A stretch of DNA of 64,000 nt from VAXT01 sp963827725 (GTDB lineage: Bacteria > Actinomycetota > Thermoleophilia > Gaiellales > Gaiellaceae). A program made the position numbers and the translations under genes. This document shows, in pieces, positions 9,002-16,397 of the stretch (position 1 is the first letter of the stretch; the number at the start of each line of letters is the position of its first letter). The stretch is taken from positions 1 through 64,000 of the forward strand of contig CAWHBM010000003.1 in NCBI GenBank assembly GCA_963827725.1. Reading direction: 5' to 3'. Under the pieces are notes generated by a model. That model had not been told where the DNA came from. It saw only the letters and a list, made by a program, of their open reading frames with translations, and searched no databases.

Positions 9002-9610
9002 TTAGCCGCCGGTCGACGAGAAGTGCTGGTAGTCGGGCGTGCCGGCCCAGCGTCCGCCCCACTGCCACCCCACCGCCGAGAACGCCCGGACAAGCGGTCC
9101 GCCCGGTACGGCCATGCCGGGCCGCACCTTCGAGCGGTTCAGGTACGCCCTGCCCGCGCGAGGATGAACGCGTCCGCCCTCCACGTACGGGTTCTCGACG
9201 GGGTTGACGTCGATCGCCAGGCCGTACGCGTGGTTCGACCAACGGCGCGGGCCGGGGCCGATGACGTAGCGACAGTTGAACGCGGCCGTATTGTCGGCCG
9301 CGAGCGAGCGCTCATCGCTCCCGCCGTAGGCGTCGATCGGGCGCATCCGCCGAATGGGGAAGCGCGCCTTGTACAGGCGCCTGAAGACGACGACGATGTC
9401 GGAGGTAGCGCGCTCGTTCACGACAAGCGCACCCGTGTGCACCCGCCGGTCGAAGCCCCAGTGGGTGAGCCGGACTCGTCGAAGAGCTGAAGGCGCAACC
9501 GGACAGCCCGAATGCCACGAGTGCGGAAGCTGCGCCCTCGTGACCGGAGACACGGTGTAGGCAAACGGCGGCGCCTGCGCGGCCAGGAGGGCGATCAGAG
9601 CGAAGCTCAT
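9002..9610 (-). CDS. Secreted M15-type D-Ala-D-Ala peptidase
   Basis: A 202-aa protein with a short hydrophobic N-terminus and the M15 (VanY/L-Ala-D-Glu peptidase) zinc site: NHAYGLAIDVNP supplies His and Asp, and PDYQHFS near the C-terminus supplies the second His. Upstream, RRMRPIDAYGGSDERS is the substrate-side motif seen in M15C members. It likely cleaves peptidoglycan stem peptides outside the cytoplasm. It is divergent from an L,D-transpeptidase gene with only 27 bp between the two start codons. A TAATCT box lies seven bases before its ATG, which suggests a leaderless transcript. Confidence 0.85.
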   Translation of the reverse strand: MSFALIALLAAQAPPFAYTVSPVTRAQLPHSWHSGCPVAPSALRRVRLTHWGFDRRVHTGALVVNERATSDIVVVFRRLYKARFPIRRMRPIDAYGGSDERSLAADNTAAFNCRYVIGPGPRRWSNHAYGLAIDVNPVENPYVEGGRVHPRAGRAYLNRSKVRPGMAVPGGPLVRAFSAVGWQWGGRWAGTPDYQHFSSTGG

Positions 9611-9617
9611 CGCGTCG

Positions 9618-9627
9618 AGATTAGTCT
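9618..9627. promoter_or_regulatory. Face-to-face -10 boxes for the divergent cell-wall genes
   Basis: The 10-bp AGATTAGTCT contains TAATCT on the minus strand (9623-9618), seven bases before the M15 ATG. On the plus strand it contains TAGTCT (9622-9627), ten bases before the transpeptidase ATG. The two -10 hexamers overlap by two bases, so the polymerases cannot bind both at once. Confidence 0.5.
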
Positions 9628-9637
9628 GACGGGCGAC

Positions 9638-10348
9638 ATGGCGAGGACGATTGCGCTACTGGCGTTCCTGACACTCTGCTGGGCTACTCCGGCAACTGCC
9701 GCGCCGCGTGCTGCAGGGGACTGCCCTCCGACGCTTGCGAACCAGCTCGCCTCCACCGGAACGGGTACGCAGCTCGTCACGGTCGTCACCGCCAGGCGCA
9801 CCTCGACCAGCGGCATGCTCCGCATCTGGAGGAAGGCCGGCGGTTGCTGGCTCCCGGTCGCCGGGCCGTGGGCTGCGTGGGTGGGCCAGCGAGGCGTCTC
9901 CGAGTCGAGGCGCGAGGGAGACCGCACGACGCCGAGCGGGGCCTTTGGCTTCAACAGGACGATGTTCGGCGTCGCGCCGAACCCCGGCGTCCGCTACCGG
10001 TACCACCGGATCGTCTGCGGCGACTGGTGGGTCGAGGATCCGCGCTCCCGGTACTACAACCGCTTCTACCACGCCCCCTGCGGACGGCCGCCGCCGTTCT
10101 CGACCACGAGCGACGACATGTCCCGCTCGCCGACCGCGTACCGGCACCTGGCGGTGATCTCCTACAACACGAACCCGGTCGTGCCCGGCCGCGGGTCGGG
10201 GATCTTCCTCCACGCGAGCACCGGCCGGCCGACGATCGGCTGCGTGAGCCTGCCGCTTCCTCAGCTCCTCAGGGTCCTTCGCTGGCTGCGCCCGGAGCGC
10301 TCACCGACGATCGTGATCGGGACGAGCGCACGGATCCGCGAGCTTTAG
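9638..10348 (+). CDS. L,D-transpeptidase, YkuD family, secreted
   Basis: A 236-aa protein with a clear signal peptide (residues 1-22, ending ATPATAAP). A YkuD-type catalytic domain follows: IFLHASTGRPTIGCVSLPLP contains the conserved His and the catalytic Cys in a GCVSL context. Such enzymes form 3-3 peptidoglycan crosslinks or attach proteins to the wall. The region before it (TPSGAFGFNRTMFG) is also typical of the family. It is divergent from the M15 peptidase and followed by a strong hairpin terminator, so it is a single-gene unit. Confidence 0.88.
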   Translation: MARTIALLAFLTLCWATPATAAPRAAGDCPPTLANQLASTGTGTQLVTVVTARRTSTSGMLRIWRKAGGCWLPVAGPWAAWVGQRGVSESRREGDRTTPSGAFGFNRTMFGVAPNPGVRYRYHRIVCGDWWVEDPRSRYYNRFYHAPCGRPPPFSTTSDDMSRSPTAYRHLAVISYNTNPVVPGRGSGIFLHASTGRPTIGCVSLPLPQLLRVLRWLRPERSPTIVIGTSARIREL

Positions 10349-10355
10349 CTCGTGC

Positions 10356-10384
10356 GAAGAGGCCCGGGGGGAGCGGGCCTCTTC
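10356..10384 (+). terminator. Hairpin terminator after the L,D-transpeptidase
   Basis: A perfect 10-bp stem, GAAGAGGCCC paired with GGGCCTCTTC, around a 9-base loop, beginning 8 bp after the stop codon. The U tract is short. Confidence 0.7.
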
Positions 10385-10416
10385 TGTTCACGGGTGGGGA
10401 GTGGATCTTTAGAGAG

Positions 10417-11091
10417 CTATGCGGCAGGCATCAGGAAGCCGGCGTCGGGCTTCGGCTCGCCATGCCAGCGGAACTTGCGACGCTCGCCCCGGCCGGGGAA
10501 GGTGCCGTTGACGATGCCATCGATCCGCTCCGCCAAATGGGCCTTGATCCTGTCGGCCTGGGCCTTCGTGAGCCGTCCGTCCTCGACGGCCTGGTCGATC
10601 CGCTTCTGTGCTGACTCGACCATTGCCTGCTTGAGCCCGTCGACGGACTTGTTCTGGGCTTTCGCAACGCCGGCGAGCGTCGTGCCTGCGGCGAGCTTCT
10701 CGCGCAGTTGCGCCTCGGTCAGTCCGAGATAAGCGGCAGCCGCCGAGAGCTTGTCGCCGCCCCGGCCGTGGTGACCGAAGCCGCCGAAACGATGCGGGCC
10801 ACCGAAGAGCGGAACAACGTTGCCCGCCTTGATCCTGGCCTTGAGCGCGTCGGCCTGGGCCTTGGTGATCCGGCCCGCCTTGAGATCGGCATCGACCTGG
10901 TCGATCGCCGCCGCCTTCGTCGCATCCTCGAGCTTCTCGGGCGAGATGCCGAGGTGGCCGGCGACCCGTGCGAGGAATCCGTCCCTCGAGGTCGACGAGC
11001 CCTTCGACGCTGCGATCGCGCCTCCGGCTCCGACGGCCACGGCTAGGGCGGCGCCGGCAGCAAGTGTTCGCTTCGAGTGGAGCATGTTCAT
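10417..11091 (-). CDS. Secreted helical protein with two repeated LGL/TKAQAD units
   Basis: A 224-aa protein starting at the ATG at 11091 (AGGAAAGGA just upstream). It has a signal-type hydrophobic segment at residues 9-28. The rest is helical and built from two similar halves: LGISPEKLEDATKAAAIDQV...GRITKAQADALKARI, and LGLTEAQLREKLAAGTTLAGVA...GRLTKAQADRIKAHL. A Gly/His/Arg-rich linker (FGGFGHHGRGG) separates them. It resembles the YckD/DUF2680-like periplasmic helical proteins of Gram-positive bacteria, whose role is not established. Its promoter region holds the same four-hexamer operator as the neighbouring protease gene, so it is probably part of the same envelope-stress regulon. Confidence 0.75.
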   Translation of the reverse strand: MNMLHSKRTLAAGAALAVAVGAGGAIAASKGSSTSRDGFLARVAGHLGISPEKLEDATKAAAIDQVDADLKAGRITKAQADALKARIKAGNVVPLFGGPHRFGGFGHHGRGGDKLSAAAAYLGLTEAQLREKLAAGTTLAGVAKAQNKSVDGLKQAMVESAQKRIDQAVEDGRLTKAQADRIKAHLAERIDGIVNGTFPGRGERRKFRWHGEPKPDAGFLMPAA

Positions 11092-11135
11092 CGGGGGTCC
11101 TTTCCTCATGGCGTGATCCCATAGAACCACGGCGG

Positions 11136-11174
11136 CCTAAGGCGAATCTGAGACGGGGCTAAGAAGGAGCTAAG
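11136..11174 (-). promoter_or_regulatory. Four-hexamer tandem operator, 11-bp pitch
   Basis: On the plus strand CCTAAG-N5-TCTGAG-N5-GCTAAG-N5-GCTAAG, with hexamers at 11136, 11147, 11158 and 11169. The nearest unit is 45 bp from the ATG of the helical protein. A TATGGG box (11123-11118, minus strand) lies 12 bp closer to the gene. The order and spacing match the operator at 12434-12472 almost exactly, including the variant second unit (xCTGAG). An OmpR-type regulator, most likely the one at 12522, would bind such an array. Confidence 0.75.
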
Positions 11175-11184
11175 AATCCGAGCT

Positions 11185-11218
11185 GAAGAAAGGGCCGCCT
11201 CGCGGCGGCCCTTTCTTC
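11185..11218 (-). terminator. Terminator of the HtrA-like gene
   Basis: A perfect 15-bp stem (GAAGAAAGGGCCGCC with its complement) around a four-base loop, 19 bp after the protease stop codon. It separates that transcript from the operator of the next gene. Confidence 0.8.
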
Positions 11219-11236
11219 GTCCGATATCGGTGACTC

Positions 11237-12391
11237 TTACTCGATGTCTGCGGTCGCCGGCCGGGTCCCGAGCTTCACATCGACGGTCTTGGTATCGCCG
11301 TTCCGCCAGTACGTGACCGAGACCGTGTCGCCGGGGCGCTTCGAGTCGACGGCGCGCTGCAGCTCCTCGGCTGTCGTGACCTTCTCGCCGTCGAACTCGG
11401 TGATGACGTCGCCGCCGGTCGCATATTGCTCACCGTCGATTGCTTTCGTGCCGGTCGCGGCGCGCAGCCCGGCTTTGGCCGCCGGCGTGGTGCCCGTGAC
11501 CTTCTGGAGCGCGACGCCTTCGACGAGGTCGAGCTCCGACGCGACCGAGGCGGGGATCGTCTGAACGGACACGCCGAGGTAGGCGTGCTCCACCTTGCCG
11601 CTCGCGAGGAGCTGCGACGCAATCGTCCGGATCGTGTTCGAGGGGATCGCGAAGCCCACGCCGTCGCTACCGCCCGAATCGCTGCGGATCTGTGCGTTGA
11701 CGCCCACAACCTGGCCTCTTGCGTTCAGCAGCGGGCCGCCGGAGTTGCCGTGGTTGATCGCGGCGTCGGTCTGGATCGAATCGTTGATCGTGAAACCGTT
11801 CGGCGCCCGCATTTGCCGGTGCAGGGCGCTGACGATGCCGCTCGTGATCGTCTCTTCCAGCCCGTAGGGACTGCCGATCGCCACCACGCCGTCCCCGACG
11901 CGCAGCTTGCTGGAGTCGCCGACCGAAAGCGAGGTGAGAAGCGACTGTGGCGCGTCCACCTTGATCACTGCGAGATCGGTCGAGGCGTCTGAGCCGACGA
12001 CAGTCGCCTTGTGGATATCGCCGTTCCAGAAGCGGACCGACACCGACTCGGCACCGTCGACGACGTGCTCGTTCGTGACCACGTGGCCGTTCGAGTCGTA
12101 CACGAAGCCCGAGCCCTGCGATTGGGAATCGCCCTCGCCGAACGGGCTCGCGGATGAGGACGTGACCGTGATCTCGACGACGCCCTCGTGTGAGCGCCGG
12201 TAGATCTCGCCGATCGTGAGCTGGGCGTTCTCGGCTGCCAGCTCCGAGTTGCCGACGGAGACCTGGCGAACGATCGTTGTGTCGGAAGGCGCGAATTTCT
12301 CATAGGCGACCGCCCCCGCGCCAAGGCCGACTGCGAGGGTCGCGGCGAGGGCCATGAATAGAGTCGAGATGCGTCTTGGGCGGCGATTCAT
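11237..12391 (-). CDS. HtrA/PepD-type membrane serine protease with PDZ domain
   Basis: A 384-aa protein starting at the ATG at 12391, preceded by GAAAGGAA. One membrane helix (residues 8-28) puts the rest outside. The trypsin-like domain carries the full triad: His in VTNEHVVDG, Asp in STDLAVIKVD, Ser in GNSGGPLL. A C-terminal PDZ domain (residues about 285-375, AYLGVSVQTIPASV to TVSVTYWRNG) binds unfolded protein ends. This is the architecture of mycobacterial PepD and of DegP-like quality-control proteases. It is divergent from an MprAB-like two-component system. In Mycobacterium tuberculosis mprAB sits next to pepD and controls it, so the context supports an envelope-stress role. Confidence 0.92.
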   Translation of the reverse strand: MNRRPRRISTLFMALAATLAVGLGAGAVAYEKFAPSDTTIVRQVSVGNSELAAENAQLTIGEIYRRSHEGVVEITVTSSSASPFGEGDSQSQGSGFVYDSNGHVVTNEHVVDGAESVSVRFWNGDIHKATVVGSDASTDLAVIKVDAPQSLLTSLSVGDSSKLRVGDGVVAIGSPYGLEETITSGIVSALHRQMRAPNGFTINDSIQTDAAINHGNSGGPLLNARGQVVGVNAQIRSDSGGSDGVGFAIPSNTIRTIASQLLASGKVEHAYLGVSVQTIPASVASELDLVEGVALQKVTGTTPAAKAGLRAATGTKAIDGEQYATGGDVITEFDGEKVTTAEELQRAVDSKRPGDTVSVTYWRNGDTKTVDVKLGTRPATADIE

Positions 12392-12413
12392 CGGATTCCT
12401 TTCGATTCGGATC

Positions 12414-12419
12414 ACCCTA
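12414..12419 (-). promoter_or_regulatory. Likely -10 box of the HtrA-like gene
   Basis: TAGGGT on the minus strand, 22 bp before the ATG and 14 bp from the first operator hexamer. A -35 element 17 bp away would fall inside the operator, the usual layout for a response regulator that activates by contacting polymerase. Confidence 0.45.
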
Positions 12420-12433
12420 TGAGAGCAGTTGTG

Positions 12434-12472
12434 CCTAAGGACCGCCTGAGAGCCGATTAAGAACTGGCTAAG
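12434..12472. promoter_or_regulatory. Four-hexamer tandem operator between protease and regulator genes
   Basis: CCTAAG-N5-CCTGAG-N5-ATTAAG-N5-GCTAAG on the plus strand, hexamers at 12434, 12445, 12456 and 12467. It begins 43 bp upstream of the protease ATG and ends 49 bp upstream of the response regulator ATG, so it could control both the protease and the regulator itself. Its layout equals that of 11136-11174. The unit and spacing also resemble the TTTAAG-N5-TTTAAG site of pneumococcal CiaR, which likewise controls htrA. Confidence 0.75.
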
Positions 12473-12521
12473 AGAACGGCTTCTTACTCGCCTCTCATAC
12501 TCCTGGCGCAAGAATTGGAGG

Positions 12522-13196
12522 ATGAAGATCCTGGTTGTCGACGACGAGCGGGCGGTCCGTGAATCGCTGCGGCGTGCTCTCGAGCTCGAGGGGTACGAGA
12601 TCGAGCTCGCCGGCGACGGCAACGAGGCCCTCTACCGCCTCGAGGGAAGCGACGAGCCCGACGCGATGATCCTCGACGTGCTCATGCCCGGCGTCGACGG
12701 GCTCGAGGTCTGCCGCCGCCTTCGCCGCACGGGCAGCAAGCTCCCTGTCCTGATGCTGACCGCGCGCACCGAGGTGGAGGATCGAGTCGCCGGCCTCGAC
12801 GCCGGCGCGGACGACTACGTCACGAAGCCGTTCGCGCTCGAGGAGCTGCTCGCCCGCGTGCGCGCGCTCCTGCGGAGGACGGGAGACGAGGCCGCGGAGG
12901 TCATGCGATTTGGCGACCTGGAGCTGGATCAGGGGACGCGGGAAGTCCGGCGGAGCGACCGACCGATCGAGCTCACGCGCACTGAGTTCTCCCTCCTCGA
13001 GCTCTTCATGCGAAACCCGCGGCAGGTCCTGACGCGGTCCGTGATCTTCGAGCGCGTGTGGGGCTACGACTTCGGCTTCGCGTCGAACTCCCTCGACGTC
13101 TACATCGGCTACCTGCGGCGAAAGACCGAAGCGGGCGGCGAGCCTCGGCTCATCCAGACCGTGCGCGGCGTCGGGTACGCGCTTCGAGAATCATGA
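12522..13196 (+). CDS. OmpR family response regulator, MprA-like
   Basis: A 224-aa protein with receiver domain (VVDDERAV acidic pair, phospho-Asp in AMILDVLMPGVDGLEV, switch Lys in DYVTKPFAL). The winged-helix effector ends in QTVRGVGYALRES. TTGGAGG precedes the ATG by about four bases. It is cotranslated with the kinase behind it (ATGA overlap). The divergent partner is an HtrA/PepD protease, as in the mycobacterial mprAB-pepD locus, so it is the best candidate to bind the four-hexamer arrays at 11136 and 12434. Confidence 0.93.
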   Translation: MKILVVDDERAVRESLRRALELEGYEIELAGDGNEALYRLEGSDEPDAMILDVLMPGVDGLEVCRRLRRTGSKLPVLMLTARTEVEDRVAGLDAGADDYVTKPFALEELLARVRALLRRTGDEAAEVMRFGDLELDQGTREVRRSDRPIELTRTEFSLLELFMRNPRQVLTRSVIFERVWGYDFGFASNSLDVYIGYLRRKTEAGGEPRLIQTVRGVGYALRES

Positions 13197-14533
13197 GTTT
13201 CCGCGCACGGCTCGCGCTCGTGGCCGCTGCGGCGGTCGCACTTGCGGTGATCGCCGCTTCTGCCGTGGTCTACGTCGTCGTCCGTGACCAGCTGTACTCG
13301 AGCACCGACAACTCGCTTCGCAACAGCATGGAGCGGATCATCAATTCGCCCTTCGAGCTCGGACGGGGACGCCCCCAGCCCGGCGTGTTCGGGGGCTATC
13401 CGCAGGTCGTCCGCGCCGACGGCGCCACGTACCAGCCGCAGGGTGAGGAGCTGGCCCTGCCCGTCAACGATCGCGTTCTCGATGTCGCACGCGGTGAACG
13501 CGGGACCTTCTTCACGGACGCCCAGGTCTCGGGGACACACGTGCGCGTGATCACGTTCCCGTACGCCGAGGACCACGCGGTCCAGGTCGCCCGCTCCCTC
13601 GAGGACACCGACCGGGCGCTCTCGCGCATCAAGCTGCTGTTGATCCTGATCGCGGCGGGCGGGATTCTCGTCGCGGCCGGGCTCGGCCTGGTTGTGTCTC
13701 GCGCCGCTTTGGCCCCTGTGCGCCGGCTCACACAGGCGACGGAGACAGTGACCGAGACCGGCGACCTGTCGGAGCGCATCGAAGCCGGCGGGCGCGACGA
13801 GCTGAGCCGGCTGGCAACGAGCTTCAACAACATGCTCGGCGCCCTGGAGGAATCGACCCGTGCCCGACGCCAGCTCGTCGCCGACGCGTCACACGAGCTG
13901 CGCACACCGCTGACGAGCCTGCGAACGAACATCGAGGTGCTCGCAAGCGAGCGAGCGCTACCCCCGGGTGAGCGGGAGCGCCTGTTGAACGACGTCGTCG
14001 AGCAGCTCGGCGAGATGACGACGCTCATCTCTGAGCTGATCGAGCTCGCGCGCGGCGAGCATCAGGTCGAGGCGCAGGAGGATGTTCGGCTCGACCTGAT
14101 GGCAGCCGATGCCGTCGAGCGGGCGAAGCGCAACCGACCGGGCGTGGAGTTCAAGACCGAGCTGGCGGAGTCCCTGGTCCACGGCGTGCCGAGAACGATC
14201 GACCGCGCGCTCGCGAACCTCCTCGACAACGCCGCGAAATGGAGCCCCGCAGGCGGACAGGTCGAGGTCACGGTCCGCGGCGGAGAGGTGACCGTGCGAG
14301 ACCATGGCCCGGGAATCGCCGACGAGGATCTTCCGTACGTCTTCGATCGCTTCTACCGGGCGAGCTCCGCCCGAGGCTTGCCCGGATCGGGGCTCGGCCT
14401 CGCGATCGTCCGGCAGGTGGCCGAGGCGCACGGCGGGACCGTCGTCGCCGAGCGGGCAGATGGCGGCGGCACGACGATGCGGCTGCGCCTGAACGGCGCG
14501 GCCGGCGGGCAGCGGCCGCCCCGTACGCCATGA
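13193..14533 (+). CDS. Sensor histidine kinase, MprB-like
   Basis: A 446-aa kinase starting at the ATG at 13193, which overlaps the regulator stop. The first membrane helix is at residues 7-28, an external domain of about 120 residues follows, and the second helix is near residues 148-172. HAMP, the H-box DASHELRTPLTSLRTNIEVL, N box NLLDNAAKWS, G1 VRDHGPGIAD, F box and G2 GSGLGLAI come next. All motifs needed for autophosphorylation are present. It should sense extracytoplasmic stress and phosphorylate the preceding regulator. A lipoprotein gene follows with another ATGA overlap, so the operon has three genes. Confidence 0.93.
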   Translation: MSFRARLALVAAAAVALAVIAASAVVYVVVRDQLYSSTDNSLRNSMERIINSPFELGRGRPQPGVFGGYPQVVRADGATYQPQGEELALPVNDRVLDVARGERGTFFTDAQVSGTHVRVITFPYAEDHAVQVARSLEDTDRALSRIKLLLILIAAGGILVAAGLGLVVSRAALAPVRRLTQATETVTETGDLSERIEAGGRDELSRLATSFNNMLGALEESTRARRQLVADASHELRTPLTSLRTNIEVLASERALPPGERERLLNDVVEQLGEMTTLISELIELARGEHQVEAQEDVRLDLMAADAVERAKRNRPGVEFKTELAESLVHGVPRTIDRALANLLDNAAKWSPAGGQVEVTVRGGEVTVRDHGPGIADEDLPYVFDRFYRASSARGLPGSGLGLAIVRQVAEAHGGTVVAERADGGGTTMRLRLNGAAGGQRPPRTP

Positions 14534-14991
14534 TTCGACGCGTGAAGCGCGCCGCCCTCGCCAGCCTGCTCGCCGTCGCTGCCATCGCGGGCTGCGGCGG
14601 AGACACAGATCCCGCGACGACGCCCGCGGGCCGCGCCCAGGTCGTCTACAACGAGGACGTCTACAACGGCCGCTTCGAGCAGGCCTACGCAGACCTGCAT
14701 CCCGCCTACAAGGACATCGTCTCTCGCAAGTTCTTCACGGATTGCGCCGTGAGCACGATCCCGGTCGGCCAACTCGACACGATCGAGATCCTCGAAGTCT
14801 TCGACGATCCGGTTCAGATCCCGGGCGGAAGCGAGGAGCAAGCAAAGGCCGTCCGGGTGAGGCTGACCTCGAACGACGGCAAGAACGTCACGTTCGTTGC
14901 TCACGAGGTGAACGTCGGGGACCGCTGGCACTGGGTCCTGAACGACTCGGCCATCCGCGCATACCAGGCCGGCCGCTGCCCGGGCTCATAG
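14530..14991 (+). CDS. Small lipoprotein, third gene of the two-component operon
   Basis: A 153-aa protein starting at the ATG at 14530, overlapping the kinase stop. A signal peptide ends in the lipobox AAIAGC, which predicts lipid attachment at that Cys. The mature part (VVYNEDVYNGRFEQAYADLHP through RWHWVLNDSAIRAY) has the alpha-beta pattern of SnoaL/DUF4878-like cone domains, but I cannot assign a family. Position suggests an outside partner of the kinase, perhaps a stress-reporting or inhibitory lipoprotein. That is inference. Confidence 0.75.
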   Translation: MIRRVKRAALASLLAVAAIAGCGGDTDPATTPAGRAQVVYNEDVYNGRFEQAYADLHPAYKDIVSRKFFTDCAVSTIPVGQLDTIEILEVFDDPVQIPGGSEEQAKAVRVRLTSNDGKNVTFVAHEVNVGDRWHWVLNDSAIRAYQAGRCPGS

Positions 14992-14999
14992 GTCACTGG

Positions 15000-15005
15000 T
15001 AGCGT
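15000..15005 (+). promoter_or_regulatory. -10 box of the zinc-ribbon gene (leaderless layout)
   Basis: TAGCGT followed by exactly six bases and the ATG at 15012. No Shine-Dalgarno sequence is present. Confidence 0.45.
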
Positions 15006-15011
15006 CGAGAC

Positions 15012-15179
15012 ATGGCCTCCGCCCCGGCCTCGTACGACGTTGTCTGCCCCCACTGCAAGAAGTCGTTCAACAGCGAGCTACTCGGGGGTAAGGACGAGCG
15101 CCACCAGGGCTTCAAGTGCCCGCATTGCCGCCTGTTCGTCCCGTACGAGCGGGCCGCGACCGACGACGCCGCCGGCTAG
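15012..15179 (+). CDS. 55-aa zinc-ribbon protein
   Basis: A short gene encoding a 55-residue protein with two CxxC knuckles, VCPHC at residues 11-15 and KCPHC at residues 35-39, spaced as in a rubredoxin-like zinc ribbon. It starts at the ATG at 15012 with its own TANNNT box six bases upstream and ends at a TAG that directly abuts the stop codon of the convergent sigma-factor gene. The function is unknown. Such ribbons often act in nucleic-acid or protein binding. Confidence 0.7.
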   Translation: MASAPASYDVVCPHCKKSFNSELLGGKDERHQGFKCPHCRLFVPYERAATDDAAG

Positions 15180-16271
15180 CTAGCAGTCTTTGAGGCCCTG
15201 GGCCTCTGGAAGGGTCTCCAGGCGCTTCAGGGTGTTGTTCTCGATCTGGCGAATCCGCTCTCGCGTGACGCCGAAGGCGCGGCCGACCTCCTCGAGGGTG
15301 CAGGGCTGCGCGCCGGTGAGCCCGAAGCGCAGCTCGATCACCTTCCGCTCGCGGTCGGGCAACGAGTCGAGTGCCTTCTGAATGTCTTCCCGCCGCAGCG
15401 AGACGGACGCGGTGTCGAACGGTGACTCGGCCTGCTCGTCCTGGACGAAGTCGCCGAGCTCCGACTCCTCTTCCTCGCCGATCGGCTTCTCGAGCGAGAC
15501 CGGCAGCTGAGCCATTCGCAGGATCTCTCGCACCTCGTCGGGCGTCATCTCGAGCTCGAGCGCAATCTCCTCGGGCTGCGGCTCGCGGCCGAGGCGCTGG
15601 ACGAGCTGGCGCTCGATGTGCACGACCTTGTTCAGCTTCTCGACCATGTGCACGGGGATTCGGATCGTGCGCGCCTTGTCGGCGATCGCGCGCGTCACGG
15701 CCTGGCGGATCCACCAGGTCGCGTACGTCGAGAACTTGTAGCCCTTGCGGTAGTCGAACTTCTCGACCGCCCGGATGAGGCCGAGCGAGCCCTCCTGGAT
15801 CAGGTCCAGGAACGAGAGGCCGCGGCCCAGGTAGCTCTTCGCAATCGATACGACGAGGCGGAGGTTCGCCTCGGTCATGTGCGTCTTCGCGAACATGTCC
15901 CCGCGCTCGATCCGCTTGGCGAGGTAGACCTCCTGGTCGGCGGTCAGGAGCGGGACCTTGCCGATCTCGCGCAGGTAGAGCCGCAGCGAATCAAGCGAGG
16001 GCTCGACGGAAAGGTCGAGCTTCGGGCCCTTCTCCTCCTCGGCGAGCGCGGGCTGCTCGTGCGGCGGATGCTTGTGGTGCTCGCCCTCCATCAACTCGAT
16101 GGAGTGGTCGATCAAGTACGTGTAGAAGTCCTCGATCTGCTCTTTGGTGAGATCGACCTCCTCGAGCCCCGCGACGATCTCGTCGTAGGTGAGAAAGCCC
16201 TTCTCTGTTCCGTCCTGTACCAGCTTGTGGAGCTCTTCGACGTCCGGGAGGGAGATGTCGACTGTGAGCAA
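15180..16271 (-). CDS. rpoD: Primary sigma factor (sigma-70, RpoD/SigA)
   Basis: A 363-aa sigma factor. A sigma 1.1-like region lies at residues 10-60, and region 1.2 begins at SLRLYLREIGKVPLL. Region 2 carries the classic LDLIQEGSLGLIRAVEKFDY and YKFSTYATWWIRQAVTRAI, region 3 follows, and region 4.2 is TLEEVGRAFGVTRERIRQIE. Length and intact region 1.1 indicate the housekeeping sigma. The likely start is the TTG at 16271 with GAGAGGTC upstream. Its consensus -10 (TANNNT-like) fits the boxes seen ahead of many genes in this window. Confidence 0.92.
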   Translation of the reverse strand: MLTVDISLPDVEELHKLVQDGTEKGFLTYDEIVAGLEEVDLTKEQIEDFYTYLIDHSIELMEGEHHKHPPHEQPALAEEEKGPKLDLSVEPSLDSLRLYLREIGKVPLLTADQEVYLAKRIERGDMFAKTHMTEANLRLVVSIAKSYLGRGLSFLDLIQEGSLGLIRAVEKFDYRKGYKFSTYATWWIRQAVTRAIADKARTIRIPVHMVEKLNKVVHIERQLVQRLGREPQPEEIALELEMTPDEVREILRMAQLPVSLEKPIGEEEESELGDFVQDEQAESPFDTASVSLRREDIQKALDSLPDRERKVIELRFGLTGAQPCTLEEVGRAFGVTRERIRQIENNTLKRLETLPEAQGLKDC

Positions 16272-16397
16272 TTGACCTCTCTTTCGCGCTTAGGTGGACG
16301 GATCCCAGGAACGCAAAGAGCCGGTTCAACCTCCCCCCGGCTCGCCTCGCGGCGGTTGGGAAGTTAACAGCTATCCACAGAACTGTGAAGAGTTTTT

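Noticed and set aside
16372..16380. TATCCACAG, a DnaA-box-like string, as a replication origin hint
   Set aside because: Only one box, no cluster, no dnaA or dnaN nearby. It lies in the ordinary gap between asparaginase and sigma-factor genes.
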